Assembly (NCBI GenBank): GCA_037013495.1
Contig: CM072810.1
Location: forward strand, 53,678,843-53,742,842
Direction of reading: 5' to 3'
From: Hippophae tibetana
Taxonomy: Eukaryota; Streptophyta; Magnoliopsida; Rosales; Elaeagnaceae
Length of the DNA stretch: 64,000 nt
Below are positions 48,241 to 63,200 of this stretch, in pieces (within the stretch, counting starts at the first letter, position 1; each line of letters starts with the position of its first letter). A model generated the notes under the pieces. That model did not search any database. It saw only the letters and a list, made by a program, of their open reading frames with translations, and was not told where the DNA came from. Made by a program: the position numbers and the translations under genes.

Positions 48241-51200
48241 CACGACACAAGTCATTCTAAATGACACGTGGAAACAACAAAGAAAGGTTACCCACAACAA
48301 CGAACCCAGGGATGGTACTTACCTCGGTTGCATCATTCCGTCTCTTGTAAGCGTATTTTACCTCGAACTTGTGCTTTTATGGGACACAAACCTGAGATCA
48401 TGTTTTGATACCAAACATAGGAAAAATAGCTAATCCTTCCTTCCAAAAGCTTAAGCTTTCAATACGGGACGCTTGAAATGTCACCCTTAATCCTCGTTCA
48501 AAACTCACACCAAGTCACGAGGATGTTACCCCCCATGCACGACACAAGTCATTCTAAATGACAAATGGAAACAACATAGAAAGGTTACCCACAACAACGA
48601 ACCCAGGGATGGATACTTACCTCGGTTGCATCATTCCGTCTCTTGTAAGTGAACTTTACCTCGAACTAGTGCTTTTATGGGACACAAACCTGAGATCATG
48701 TTTAGATACCAAACATAGGGAAATAGCTAATCCTTCCTTCCAAAAGCTTAAGCTTTCAATACGGGACGCTTGAACTGTCACCCTTAATCCTCGTTCAAAG
48801 CTCACAACAAGTCACGAGGATGTTACCCCCCCCCCCCCGTGCACGACACAAGTCATTCTACATGACACTTGGAAACAACATAGAAAGGTTACCCACAACA
48901 ACGAACCCAGGGGTGGTACTTACCTCGGTTGCATCATTCCGTCTCTTGTAAGTGAACTTTACCTCGAATTAGTGCTTTTATGGGACACAAACCAGAGATC
49001 ATGTTCAGATACCAAACATTGGAAAAATAGCTAATCCTTCCTTCAAAAAGCTTAAGCTTTCAATACGGGACGCTTGAACTGTCACCCTTAATCCTCGTTC
49101 AAAACTCACACCAAGTCACGAGGATGTTACCCCCCATGCACGACACAAGTCATTCTAAATGACAAATGGAAACAACATAGAAAGGTTACCCACAACAACG
49201 AACCCAGGGATGGTACTTACCTCGGTTGCATCATTCCGTGTCTTGTAAGCGTACTTTACCTCGAACTTGTGCTTTTATGGGACACAAACCTGAGATCATG
49301 TTTTGATACCAAACATAGGAAAAATAGCTAATCCTTCCTTCCAAAAGCTTAAGCTTTCAATACGGGACGCTTGAACTGTCACCCTTAATCCTCGTTCAAA
49401 GCTCACAACAAGTCACGAGGATGTTACCCTCCCGTGCACGACACAAGTCATTCTACATGACACTTGGAAACAACATAGAAAGGTTACCCACAACAACAAA
49501 CCCAGGGACGGATACTTACCTCGGTTGCATCATTCCGTCTCTTGTAAGCGAACTTCACCACGAACTTGTGCTTTTATGGGATACAAATCGGAGATCATGT
49601 TTTGATACCAAACATAGGAAAAATAACTAATCCTTCCTTCCTAAAGCTTAAGCTTTCCATGCGGGACGCTTGAACTGTCACCCTTAATCCTCGTTCAAAG
49701 ATCACAACAAGTCACGAGGCTGTTACCCCCCGTGCACGACACAAGTCATTCTAAATGACACTTGGAAACAACATAGAAAGGTTACCCACAACAACAAACC
49801 CAGGGATGGATACTTACCTCGGTTGCATCATTCCGTCTCTTGTAAGTGAACTTTACCTCGAATTAGTGCTTTTATGGGACACAAACCAGAGATCATGTTC
49901 AGATACCAAACATTGGAAAAATAGCTAATCCTTCCTTCAAAAAGCTTAAGCTTTCAATACGGGACGCTTGAACTGTCACCCTTAATCCTCGTTCAAAACT
50001 CACACCAAGTCACGAGGATGTTACCCCCCATGCACGACACAAGTCATTCTAAATGACAAATGGAAACAACATAGAAAGGTTACCCACAACAACAAACCCA
50101 GGGATGGTACTTACCTCGGTTGCATCATTCCGTGTCTTGTAAGCGAACTTCACCTCGAACTTGTGCTTTTGTAGGATACAAAACGGAGATCATGTTTTTA
50201 TAACAAATATAGGAAAAATAGCTAATCCTTCCTTCCTAAAGCTTAAGCTTTCCATGCGGGACGCTTGAACTGTCACCCTTAATGCTCGTTCAAAGATCAC
50301 AACAAGTCACGAGGCTGTTACCCCCCGTGCACGACACAAGTCATTCTAAATGACACTTGGAAACAACATAGAAAGGTTACCCACAACAACAAACCCAGGG
50401 ATGGATACTTACCTCGGTTGCATCATTCCGTCTCTTGCAAGTGAACTTTACCTCGAATTAGTGCTTTTATGGGACACAAACCTGAGATCATGTTCAGATA
50501 CCAAACAATGGAAAAATAGCTAATCCTTCCTTCAAAAAGCTTAAGCTTTCAATACGGGACGCTTGAACTGTCACCCTTAATCCTCGTTCAAAACTCACAC
50601 CAAGTCACGAGGATGTTACCCCCCATGCACGACACAAGTCATTCTAAATGACAAATGGAAACAACATAGAAAGGTTACCCACAACAACGAACCCAGGGAT
50701 GGTACTTACCTCGGTTGCATCATTCCGTGTCTTGTAAGCGAACTTCACCTCGAACTTGTGCTTTTGTGGGATACAAAACGGAGATCATGTTTTGATAACA
50801 AATATAGGAAAAATAACTAATCCTTCCTTCCTAAAGCTTAAGCTTTCCATGCGGGACGCTTGAACTGTCACCCTTAATCCTCGTTCAAAGATCACAACAA
50901 GTCACGAGGCTGTTACCCCCCGTGCACGACACAAGTCATTCTAAATGACACTTGGAAACAACATAGAAAGGTTACCCACAACAACAAACCCCGGGATGGT
51001 ACTTACCTCAGTTGCATCATTCCGTCTCTTGTAAGCGAACTTCACCTCTAACTTGTGCTTTTATGGGATACAAATCAGAGATCATATTTTGATACCAAAC
51101 ATAGGAAAATAGTTAATCCTTCCTTCCTAAATCTTAAGCTTTCAATACGGGACGCTTGAACTGTCACCCTTAATCCTCGTTCAAAACTCACAACAAGTCA

Positions 51201-52970
51201 CGAGGATGTTACCCCCCCGTGCACGACACAAGTCATTCTACATGACACTTGGAAACAACATAGAAAGGTTACCCACAACAACAAACCCAGGGACGGATAC
51301 TTACCTCGGTTGCATCATTCCGTCTCTTGTAAGCGAACTTCACCACGAACTTGTGCTTTTATGGGATACAAATCGGAGATCATGTTTTGATACCAAACAT
51401 AGGAAAAATAGCTAATCCTTCCTTCCTAAAGCTTAAGCTTTCCATGCGGGACGCTTGAACTGTCACCCTTAATCCTCGTTCAAAGATCACAACAAGTCAC
51501 GAGGCTGTTACCCCCCGTGCACGACACAAGTCATTCTAAATGACACTTGGAAACAACATAGAAAGGTTACCCACAACAACGAACCCAGGGATGGTACTTA
51601 CCTCGGTTTCATCATTCCGTCTCTTGTAAGCGAACTTCACCTCTAAGTTGTGCTTTTATGGGATACAAATCGGAGATCATGTTTTGATACCAAACATAGG
51701 GAAATAGCTAATCCTTCCTTCCTAAAGCTTAAGCTTTCAATACGGGACGCTTGAACTGTCACCCTTAATCCTCGTTCAAAGCTCACATCAAGTCACGAGG
51801 ATGTTACCCTCCCGTGCACGACACAAGTCATTCTACATGACACTTGGAAACAACATAGAAAGGTTACCCACAACAACAAACCCAGGGACGGATACTTACC
51901 TCGGTTGCATCATTCCGTCTCTTGTAAGCGAACTTCACCACGAACTTGTGCTTTTATGGGATACAAATCGGAGATCATGTTTTGATACCAAACATAGGAA
52001 AAATAGCTAATCCTTCCTTCCTAAAGCTTAAGCTTTCCATGCGGGACGCTTGAACTGTCACCCTTAATCCTCGTTCAAAGATCACAACAAGTCACGAGGA
52101 TGTTACCCTCCCGTGCACGACACAAGTCATTCTAAATGACACTTGGAAACAACAAAGAAAGGTTACCCACAACAACGAACCCAGGGATGGTACTTACCTC
52201 GGTTGCATCATTCCGTCTCTTGTACACGTACTTTACCTCGAACATGTGCTTTTATGGGACACAAACCTGAGATCATGTTTTGATACCAAAGAGAGGAAAA
52301 ATAGCTAATCCTTCCTTCCAAAAGCTTAAGCTTTCAATACGGGACTCTTGAACTGTCACCCTTAATCCTCGTTCAAAGCTCACAACAAGTCACGAGGATG
52401 TTACCCCCATGTGCACGACACAAGTCATTCTAAATGACACTTGGAAACAACAAAGAAAGGTTACCCACAACAACGAACCCAGTGATGGTACTTACCTCGG
52501 TTGCATCATTCCGTCTCTTGTAAGCGAACTTCACCTCGAACTTGTGCTTTTGTGGGATACAAAACGGAGATCATGTTTTGATAACAAATATAGGAAAAAT
52601 AGCTAATCCTTCCTTCCTAAAGCGTAAGCTTTCAAATACGGGACGCTTGAACTGCCACCCTTAATACTCGTTGAAAGCTCACAACAAGTCACGAGGATGT
52701 TACCCCCCCCGTGCACGACACAAGTCATTCTAAATGACACTTGGAAACAACAAAGAAAGGTTACCCACAACAACGAACCCAGGGATGGTACTTACCTCGG
52801 TTGCATCATTCCGTCTCTTGTAAGCGAACTTCACCTCGAACTTGTGCTTTTGTGGGACACAAACCTGAGATCATGTTTTGATACCAAACATAGGAAAAAT
52901 AGCTAATCCTTCCTTCCAAAAGCTTAAGCTTTCAATACGGGACGCTTGAACTGTCACCCTTAATCTTCGT
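48241..52970 (+). repeat. Mosaic monomers; 3-unit duplication and one A unit
   Basis: About 16 monomers of C/B mosaic type. ACAAACCAGAG at about 48,988 recurs at about 49,882 (894 bp, 3 units). The CCCAGGGACGGATAC with CACCACGAACTTG unit occurs at about 49.4 kb, 51.2 kb and 51.8 kb. A C-run of 13 lies at 48,826-48,838. A lone A-type monomer (CCCCGGGATGG, CCTCAGTTGC, CATATTTTG, TAGTTAATCC, CCTAAATCTTAAGC) sits near 50.98-51.18 kb. Nothing other than satellite is present. Confidence 0.8.
48826..48838. repeat. Expanded homopolymer, 13 C
   Basis: A 13 C run in a GAGGATGTTA unit of the mosaic zone; the only long run outside 27.8-36.5 kb. Confidence 0.8.
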
Positions 52971-55050
52971 TCAAAACTCACACCAAGTCACGAGGATGTT
53001 ACCCCCCATGCATTACACAAGTCATTCTAAATGACACATGGAAACAACATAGAAAGGTTACCCACAACAACGAACCCAGGGATGATACTTACCTCGGTTG
53101 CATGATTCTGTCTCTTGTAAGCGAACTTTACCTCGAACTTGTGCTTTTATAGGACACAAACCTGAGATCATGTTTTGATACCACACATAGGAAAATAGCT
53201 AATCCTTCCTTCCTAAAGCGTAAGCTTTCAAATACGGGACGCTTGAACTGCCACCCTTAATCCTCGTTGAAAGCTCACAACAAGTCACGAGGATGTTACC
53301 CCCCGTGCACGACACAAGTCATTCTAAATGACACTTGGAAACAACAAAGAAAGGTTACTCACAACAACGAACCCAGGGATGGTACTTACCTCGGTTTCAT
53401 CATTCCGTCTCTTGTAAGCGAACTTCACCTCTAAGTTGTGCTTTTATGGGATACAAATCGGAGATCATGTTTTGATACCAAACATAGGGAAATAGCTAAT
53501 CCTTCCTTCCTAAAGCTTAAGCTTTCAATACGGGACGCTTGAACTGTCACCCTTAATCCTCGTTCAAAGCTCACAACAAGTCACGAGGATGTTACCCTCC
53601 CGTGCACGACACAAGTCATTCTAAATGACTCTTGGAAACAACAAAGAAAGGTTACCCACAACAACGAACCCAAGGATGGTACTTACCTCGGTTGCATCAT
53701 TCCGTCTCTTGTAAGCGAACTTCACCTCTAAGTTGTGCTTTTATGGGATACAAATCGGAGATCATGTTTTGATACCAAACATAGGAAAATAGCTAATCCT
53801 TCCTTACTAAAGCTTAAGCTTTCAATACGGGACGCTTGAACTGTCACCCTTAATCCTCGTTCAAAACTCACACCAAGTCACGAGGATGTTACCCCCCATG
53901 CATTACACAAGTCATTCTAAATGACACATGGAAACAACATAGAAAGGTTACCCACAACAACGAACCCAGGGATGATACTTACCTCGGTTGCATCATTCCG
54001 TCTCTTGTAAGCGAACTTTACCTCGAACTTGTGCTTTTATGGGACACAAACCTGAGATCATGTTTTGATACCAAACATAGGAAAAATAGCTAATCCTTCC
54101 TTCCAAAAGCTTAAGCTTTCAATACGGGACGCTTGAACTGTTACCCTTAATCCTCGTTCAAAACTCACACCAAGTCACGAGGATGTTACCCCCCATGCAT
54201 TACACAAATTATTCTAAATGACACATGGAAACAACATAGAAAGGTTACCCACAACAACGAACCCAGGGATGATACTTACCTCGGTTGCATCATTCTGTCT
54301 CTTGTAAGCGAACTTTACCTCGAACTTGTGCTTTTATGGGACACAAACCTGAGATCATGTTTTGATACCACACATAGGAAAATAGCTAATCCTTCCTTCC
54401 TAAAGCGTAAGCTTTCAAATACGGGACGCTTGAACTGCCACCCTTAATCCTCGTTGAAAGCTCACAACAAGTCACGAGGATGTTACCCCCCGTGCACGAC
54501 ACAAGTCATTCTAAATGACACTTGGAAACAACAAAGAAAGGTTACTCACAACAACGAACCCAGGGATGGTACTTACCTCGGTTTCATCATTCCGTCTCTT
54601 GTAAGCGAACTTCACCTCTAAGTTGTGCTTTTATGGGATACAAATCGGAGATCATGTTTTGATACCAAACATAGGGAAATAGCTAATCCTTCCTTCCTAA
54701 AGCTTAAGCTTTCAATACGGGACGCTTGAACTGTCACATTTAATCCTCGTTCAAAGCTCACAACAAGTCACGAGGATGTTACCCTCCCGTGCACGACACA
54801 AGTCATTCTAAATGACACTTGGAAACAACAAAGAAAGGTTACCCACAACAACGAACCCAGGGATGGTACTTACCTCGGTTGCATCATTCCGTCTCTTGTA
54901 AGCGAACTTCACCTCTAAGTTGTGCTTTTATGGGATACAAATCGGAGATCATGTTTTGATACCAAACATAGGGAAATAGCTAATCCTTCCTTCCTAAAGC
55001 TTAAGCTTTCAAAACGGGACGCTTGAACTGTCACCCTTAATCCTCGTTCA
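52971..55050 (+). repeat. Four-monomer duplication, 1187 bp
   Basis: Units marked CCCATGCATTACACAAG begin at 53,007, 53,897 and 54,194. The first and third are 1187 bp apart and each is followed by GGATGATAC, ATTCTGTCTC, GATACCACACATAGG, GCGTAAGC, GGTTACTCACAAC and the CTCTAAGTTG units in the same order. GCATTACAC is GCACGACAC with two CpG-type or transition changes and is found only in these three units. Copy 1 has a private CATGATTC near 53,101. Confidence 0.85.
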
Positions 55051-57200
55051 AAGCTCACAACAAGTCACGAGGATGTTACCCTCCCGTGCACGACACAAGT
55101 CATTCTAAATGACACTTGGAAAAAACAAAGAAAGGTTACCCACAACAATGAACCCAGGGATGGTACTTACCTCGGTTGCATCATTCCGTCTCTTGTAAGC
55201 GAACTTCACCTCTAAGTTGTGCTTTTATGGGATACAAATCGGAGATCATGTTTTGATACCAAACATAGGAAAATAGCTAATCCTTCCTTCCTAAAGCTTA
55301 AGCTTTCAATACGGGACGCTTGAAATCTCACCCTTAATCCTCGTTCAAAGCTCACAACAAGTCACGAGGATGTTACCCCCCCGTGCACGACACAAGTCAT
55401 TCTAAATGACACTTGGAAACAACATAGAAAGGTTACCCACAACAACAAACCCAGGGACAGATACTTACCTCGGTTGCATCATTCCGTCTCTTGTAAGCGA
55501 ACTTCACCTCGAACTTGTGCTTTTATGGGATACAAATCGGAGATCATGTTTTGATACCAAACATAGGAAAAATAGCTAATCCTTCCTTCCTAAAGCTTAA
55601 GCTTTCCATGCGGGACGCTTGAACTGTCACCCTTAATCCTCGTTCAAAGAACACAACAAGTCACGAGGCTGTTACCCCCCGTGCACGACACAAGTCATTC
55701 TAAATGACACTTGGAAACAACATAGAAAGCTTACCCACAACAACAAACCCCGGATGGTACTTACCTCGGTTGCATCATTCCGTCTCTTGTAAGCGAACTT
55801 CACCTCTAACTTGTGCTTTTATGGGATACAAATCGGAGATCATATTTTGATACCAAACATAGGAAAATAGTTAATCCTTCCTTCCTAAATCTTAAGCTTT
55901 CAATACGGGACGCTTGAACTGTCACCCTTAATCCTCATTCAAAGCTCACAACAAGTCGCGAGGATGTTACTCCCCCGTGCACGACACAAGTCATTCTAAA
56001 TGACACGTGGAAACAACAAAGAAAGGTTACCCACAACAACGAACCCAGGGGTGGTACTTACCTCGGTTGTATCATTCCGTCTCTTGTAATCGTACTTTAC
56101 CTCGAACTTGTGCTTTTATGGGACACAAACCTAAGATCATGTTTTGATACCAAACATAGGAAAATAGCTAATCCTTCCTTCCTAAAGCGTAAGCTTTCAA
56201 ATACGGGACGCTTGAACTGCCACCCTTAATCCTCGTTCAAATCTCACACCAAGTCACGAGAATGTTACACCCCGTGCACGACACATGTCATTCTAAATGA
56301 CACTTGGAAACAACATAGAAAGGTTACCCACAACAACAAACCCAGGGACGGATACTTACCTCGGTTGCATCATTCCGTCTCTTGTAAGCGAACTTCACCT
56401 CTAAGTTGTGCTTTTATGGGATACAAATCGGAGATCATGTTTTGATACCAAACATAGGGAAATAGCTAATCCTTCCTTCCTAAAGCTTAAGCTTTCAATA
56501 CGGGACGCTTGAACTGTCACCCTTAATACTCGTTCAAAGCTCACAACAAGTCACGAGGATGTTACCCTCCCGTGCACGACACAAGTCATTCTAAATGACA
56601 CTTGGAAACAACAAAGAAAGGTTACCCACAACAACGAACCCAGGGATGGTACTTACCTCGGTTGCATCATTCCGTCTCTTGTAAGCGAACTTCACCTCTA
56701 AGTTGTGCTTTTATGGGATACAAATCGGAGATCATGTTTTGATACCAAACATAGGAAAATAGCTAATCCTTCCTTCCTTAAGCGTAAGCTTTCAATACGG
56801 GACGCTTGAAATCTCACCCTTAATCCTCGTTCAAAGCTCACAACAAGTCACGAGGATGTTACCCCCCCGTGCACGACACAAGTCATTCTAAATGACACTT
56901 GGAAACAACATAGAAAGGTTACCCACAACAACAAACCCAGGGACAGATACTTACCTCGGTTGCATAATTCCGTCTCTTGTAAGCGAACTTCACCTCAAAC
57001 TTGTGCTTTTATGGGATACAAATCGGAGATCATGTTTTGATACCAAACATAGGAAAAATAGCTAATCCTTCCTTCCTAAAGCTTAAGCTTTCCATGCGGG
57101 ACGCTTGAACTGTCACCCTTAATCCTCGTTCAAAGATCACAACAAGTCACGAGGCTGTTACCCCCCGTGCACGACACAAGTCATTCTAAATGACACTTGG
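55051..57200 (+). repeat. Leading part of the terminal HOR, rearranged order
   Basis: These units carry the markers of the terminal 2678 bp HOR but in a different order or with extra changes: GGAAAAAACAAAG with ACAATGAACCC near 55.12 kb, CTTGAAATCTC at about 55.32 and 56.81 kb, GGGACAGATAC at about 55.46 and 56.94 kb, AAAGAACACAAC at about 55.65 kb, CAAGTCGCGAGG at about 55.95 kb and GGGGTGGTAC with GGTTGTATCATT at about 56.05 kb. It reads as an earlier or partly shuffled version of the adjacent HOR. Confidence 0.78.
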
Positions 57201-60200
57201 AAACAACATAGAAAGGTTACCCACAACAACAAACCCAGGGACGGATACTTACCTCGGTTGCATCATTCCGTATCTTGTAAGCGAACTTCACCACGAACTT
57301 GTGCTTTTATGGGATACAAATCGGAGATCATGTTTTGATAGCAAACATAGGAAAAATAGCTAATCCTTCCTTCCTAAAGCATAAGCTTTCCATGCGGGAC
57401 GCTTGAATTGTCACCCTTAATCCTCGTTCAAAGAACACAACAAGTCACGAGGCTGTTACCCCCCGTGCACGACACAAGTCATTCTAAATGACACTTGGAA
57501 ACAACATAGAAAGGTTACCCACAACAACAAACCCCGGGATGGTACTTACCTCGGTTGCATCATTCCGTCTCTTGTAAGCGAACTTCACCTCTAACTTGTG
57601 CTTTTATGGGATACAAATCGGAGATCATATTTTGATACCAAACATAGGAAAATAGTTAATCCTTCCTTCCTAAATTTTAAGCTTTCAATACGGGACGCTT
57701 GAACTGTCACCCTTAATCCTCATTCAAAGCTCACAACAAGTCACGAGGATGTTACCCCCCCCGTGCACGACACAAGTCATTCTAAATGACACGTGGAAAC
57801 AACAAAGAAAGGTTACCCACAACAACGAACCCAGGGGTGGTACTTACCTCGGTTGCATCATTCCGTCTCTTGTAAGCGTACTTTACCTCGAACTTGTGCT
57901 TTTATAGGAGACAAACCTGAGATCACGTTTTGATACCAAACATAGGAAAATAGCTAATCCTTCCTTCCTAGAGCGTAAGATTTCAAATACTGGACGCTTG
58001 AACTGCCACCCTTAATCCTCGTTCAAATCTCACACCAAGTCACGAGAATGTTACACCCCGTGCACGACACAAGTCATTCTACATGACACTTGGAAACAAC
58101 ATAGAAAAATTACCCACAACAACAAACCCAGGGACGGATACTTACCTCGGTTGCATCATTCCGTCTCTTGTAAGCGAACTTCACCACGAACTTGTGCTTT
58201 TATGGGATACAAATCGGAGATCATGTTTTGATACCAAACATAGGAAAAATAGCTAATCCTTCCTTCCTAAAGCTTAAGCTTTCCATGCGGGACGTTTGAA
58301 CTGTCACCCTTAATCCTCGTTCAAAGATCACAACAAGTCACGAGGCTGTTACCCCCCGTGCACGACACAAGTCATTCTAAATGACACTTGGAAACAACAT
58401 AGAAAGGTTACCCACAACAACAAACCCCGGGATGGTACTTACCTCGGTTGCATCATTCCGTCTCTTGTAAGCGAACTTCACCTCTAACTTGTGCTTTTAT
58501 GGGATACAAATCGGAGATCATATTTTGATACCAAACATAGGAAAATAGTTAATCCTTCCATCCTAAATCTTAAGCTTTCAATACGGGACGCTTGAACTGT
58601 CACCCTTAATCCTCATTCAAAGCTCACAACAAGTCGCGAGGATGTTACCCCCCCGTGCACGACACAAGTCATTCTAAATGACACGTGGAAACAACAAAGA
58701 AAGGTTACCCACAACAACGAACCCAGGGGTGGTACTTACCTCGGTTGTATCATTCCGTCTCTTGTAATCGTACTTTACCTCGAACTTGTGCTTTTATGGG
58801 ACACAAACCTGAGATCATGTTTTGATACCAAACATAGGAAAATAGCTAATCCTTCCTTCCTAAAGCGTAAGCTTTCAAATACGGGACGCTTGAACTGCCA
58901 CCCTTAATCCTCGTTCAAATCTCACACCAAGTCACGAGAATGTTACACCCCGTGCACGACACAAGCCATTCTAAATGACACTTGGAAACAACATTGAAAG
59001 GTTACCCACAACAACAAACCCAGGGACGGATACTTACCTCGGTTGCATCATTCCTTCTCTTGTAAGCGAACTTCACCTCTAAGTTGTGCTTTTATGGGAT
59101 ACAAATCGGAGATCATGTTTTGATACCAAACATAGGGAAATAGCTAATCCTTCCTTCCTAAAGCTTAAGCTTTCAATACGGGACGCTTGAACTGTCACCC
59201 TTAATCCTCGTTCAAAGCTCACAACAAGTCACGAGGATGTTACCCCCCCGTGCACGACACAAGTCATTCTAAATGACACTTGGAAACAACATAGAAAGGT
59301 TACCCACAACAACAAACCCAGGGATGGATACTTACCTCGGTTGCATCATTCCGTCTCTTGTAAGCGAACTTCACCTCTAAGTTGTGCTTTTATGGGATAC
59401 AAATCGGAGATCATGTTTTGATACCAAACATAGGGAAATAGCTAATCCTTCCTTCCTAAAGCTTAAGCTTTCCATGCGGGACGCTTGAACTGTCACCCTT
59501 AATCCTCGTTCAAAGCTCACAACAAGTCACGAGGATGTTACCCTCCCGTGCACGACACAAGTCATTCTAAATGACACTTGGAAAAAACAAAGAAAGGTTA
59601 CCCACAACAATGAACCCAGGGATGGTACTTACCTCGGTTGCATCATTCCGTCTCTTGTAAGCGAACTTCACCTCTAAGTTGTGCTTTTATGGGATACAAA
59701 TCGGAGATCATGTTTTGATACCAAACATAGGAAAATAGCTAATCCTTCCTTCCTAAAGCTTAAGCTTTCAATACGGGACGCTTGAAATCTCACCCTTAAT
59801 CCTCGTTCAAAGCTCACAACAAGTCACGAGGATGTTACCCCCCCGTGCACGACACAAGTCATTCTAAATGACACTTGGAAACAACATAGAAAGGTTACCC
59901 ACAACAACAAACCCAGGGACAGATACTTACCTCGGTTGCATAATTCCGTCTCTTGTAAGCGAACTTCACCTCAAACTTGTGCTTTTATGGGATACAAATC
60001 GGAGATCATGTTTTGATACCAAACATAGGAAAAATAGCTAATCCTTCCTTCCTAAAGCTTAAGCTTTCCATGCGGGACGCTTGAACTGTCACCCTTAATC
60101 CTCGTTCAAAGATCACAACAAGTCACGAGGCTGTTACCCCCCGTGCACGACACAAGTCATTCTAAATGACACTTGGAAACAACATAGAAAGGTTACCCAC

Positions 60201-63200
60201 AACAACAAACCCCGGGATGGTACTTACCTCGGTTGCATCATTCCGTCTCTTGTAAGCGAACTTCACCTCTAACTTGTGCTTTTAGGGGATACAAATCGGA
60301 GATCATATTTTGATACCAAACATAGGAAAATAGTTAATCCTTCCTTCCTAAATTTTAAGCTTTCAATACGGGACGCTTGAACTGTCACCCTTAATCCTCA
60401 TTCAAAGCTCACAACAAGTCACGAGGATGTTACCCCCCCCGTGCACGACACAAGTCATTCTAAATGACACGTGGAAACAACAAAGAAAGGTTACCCACAA
60501 CAACGAACCCAGGGGTGGTACTTACCTCGGTTGCATCATTCCGTCTCTTGTAAGCGTACTTTACCTCGAACTTGTGCTTTTATAGGAGACAAACCTGAGA
60601 TCACGTTTTGATACCAAACATAGGAAAATAGCTAATCCTTCCTTCCTAGAGCGTAAGCTTTCAAATACTGGACGCTTGAACTGCCACCCTTAATCCTCGT
60701 TCAAATCTCACACCAAGTCACGAGAATGTTACACCCCGTGCACGACATAAGTCATTCTACATGACACTTGGAAACAACATAGAAAAATTACCCACAACAA
60801 CAAACCCAGGGACGGATACTTACCTCGGTTGCATCATTCCGTCTCTTGTAAGCGAACTTCACCACGAACTTGTGCTTTTATGGGATACAAATCGGAGATC
60901 ATGTTTTGATACCAAACATAGGAAAAATAGCTAATCCTTCCTTCCTAAAGCTTAAGCTTTCCATGCGGGACGTTTGAACTGTCACCCTTAATCCTCGTTC
61001 AAAGATCACAACAAGTCACGAGGCTGTTACCCCCCGTGCACGACACAAGTCATTCTAAATGACACTTGGAAACAACATAGAAAGGTTACCCACAACAACA
61101 AACCCCGGGATGGTACTTACCTCGGTTGCATCATTCCGTCTCTTGTAAGCGAACTTCACCTCTAACTTGTGCTTTTATGGGATACAAATCGGAGATCATA
61201 TTTTGATACCAAACATAGGAAAATAGTTAATCCTTCCATCCTAAATCTTAAGCTTTCAATACGGGACGCTTGAACTGTCACCCTTAATCCTCATTCAAAG
61301 CTCACAACAAGTCGCGAGGATGTTACCCCCCCGTGCACGACACAAGTCATTCTAAATGACACGTGGAAACAACAAAGAAAGGTTACCCACAACAACGAAC
61401 CCAGGGGTGGTACTTACCTCGGTTGTATCATTCCGTCTCTTGTAATCGTACTTTACCTCGAACTTGTGCTTTTATGGGACACAAACCTGAGATCATGTTT
61501 TGATACCAAACATAGGAAAATAGCTAATCCTTCCTTCCTAAAGCGTAAGCTTTCAAATACGGGACGCTTGAACTGCCACCCTTAATCCTCGTTCAAATCT
61601 CACACCAAGTCACGAGAATGTTACACCCCGTGCACGACACAAGCCATTCTAAATGACACTTGGAAACAACATTGAAAGGTTACCCACAACAACAAACCCA
61701 GGGACGGATACTTACCTCGGTTGCATCATTCCTTCTCTTGTAAGCGAACTTCACCTCTAAGTTGTGCTTTTATGGGATACAAATCGGAGATCATGTTTTG
61801 ATACCAAACATAGGGAAATAGCTAATCCTTCCTTCCTAAAGCTTAAGCTTTCAATACGGGACGCTTGAACTGTCACCCTTAATCCTCGTTCAAAGCTCAC
61901 AACAAGTCACGAGGATGTTACCCCCCCGTGCACGACACAAGTCATTCTAAATGACACTTGGAAACAACATAGAAAGGTTACCCACAACAACAAACCCAGG
62001 GATGGATACTTACCTCGGTTGCATCATTCCGTCTCTTGTAAGCGAACTTCACCTCTAAGTTGTGCTTTTATGGGATACAAATCGGAGATCATGTTTTGAT
62101 ACCAAACATAGGGAAATAGCTAATCCTTCCTTCCTAAAGCTTAAGCTTTCCATGCGGGACGCTTGAACTGTCACCCTTAATCCTCGTTCAAAGCTCACAA
62201 CAAGTCACGAGGATGTTACCCTCCCGTGCACGACACAAGTCATTCTAAATGACACTTGGAAAAAACAAAGAAAGGTTACCCACAACAATGAACCCAGGGA
62301 TGGTACTTACCTCGGTTGCATCATTCCGTCTCTTGTAAGCGAACTTCACCTCTAAGTTGTGCTTTTATGGGATACAAATCGGAGATCATGTTTTGATACC
62401 AAACATAGGAAAATAGCTAATCCTTCCTTCCTAAAGCTTAAGCTTTCAATACGGGACGCTTGAAATCTCACCCTTAATCCTCGTTCAAAGCTCACAACAA
62501 GTCACGAGGATGTTACCCCCCCGTGCACGACACAAGTCATTCTAAATGACACTTGGAAACAACATAGAAAGGTTACCCACAACAACAAACCCAGGGACAG
62601 ATACTTACCTCGGTTGCATAATTCCGTCTCTTGTAAGCGAACTTCACCTCAAACTTGTGCTTTTATGGGATACAAATCGGAGATCATGTTTTGATACCAA
62701 ACATAGGAAAAATAGCTAATCCTTCCTTCCTAAAGCTTAAGCTTTCCATGCGGGACGCTTGAACTGTCACCCTTAATCCTCGTTCAAAGATCACAACAAG
62801 TCACGAGGCTGTTACCCCCCGTGCACGACACAAGTCATTCTAAATGACACTTGGAAACAACATAGAAAGGTTACCCACAACAACAAACCCCGGGATGGTA
62901 CTTACCTCGGTTGCATCATTCCGTCTCTTGTAAGCGAACTTCATCTCTAACTTGTGCTTTTATGGGATACAAATCGGAGATCATATTTTGATACCAAACA
63001 TAGGAAAATAGTTAATCCTTCCTTCCTAAATCTTAAGCTTTGAATACGGGACGCTTGAACTGTCACCCTTAATCCTCATTCATAGCTCACAACAAGTCGC
63101 GAGGATGTTACCCCCCCATGCACGACACAAGTCATTCTAAATGACACGTGGAAACAACAAAGAAAGGTTACCCACAACAACGAACCCAGGGGTGGTACTT

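Noticed and set aside
43790..52906. ATG-started frames of 61-76 codons in the right domain
   Set aside because: They recur monomer by monomer, shift frame between units with C-run length, and show no protein family resemblance.
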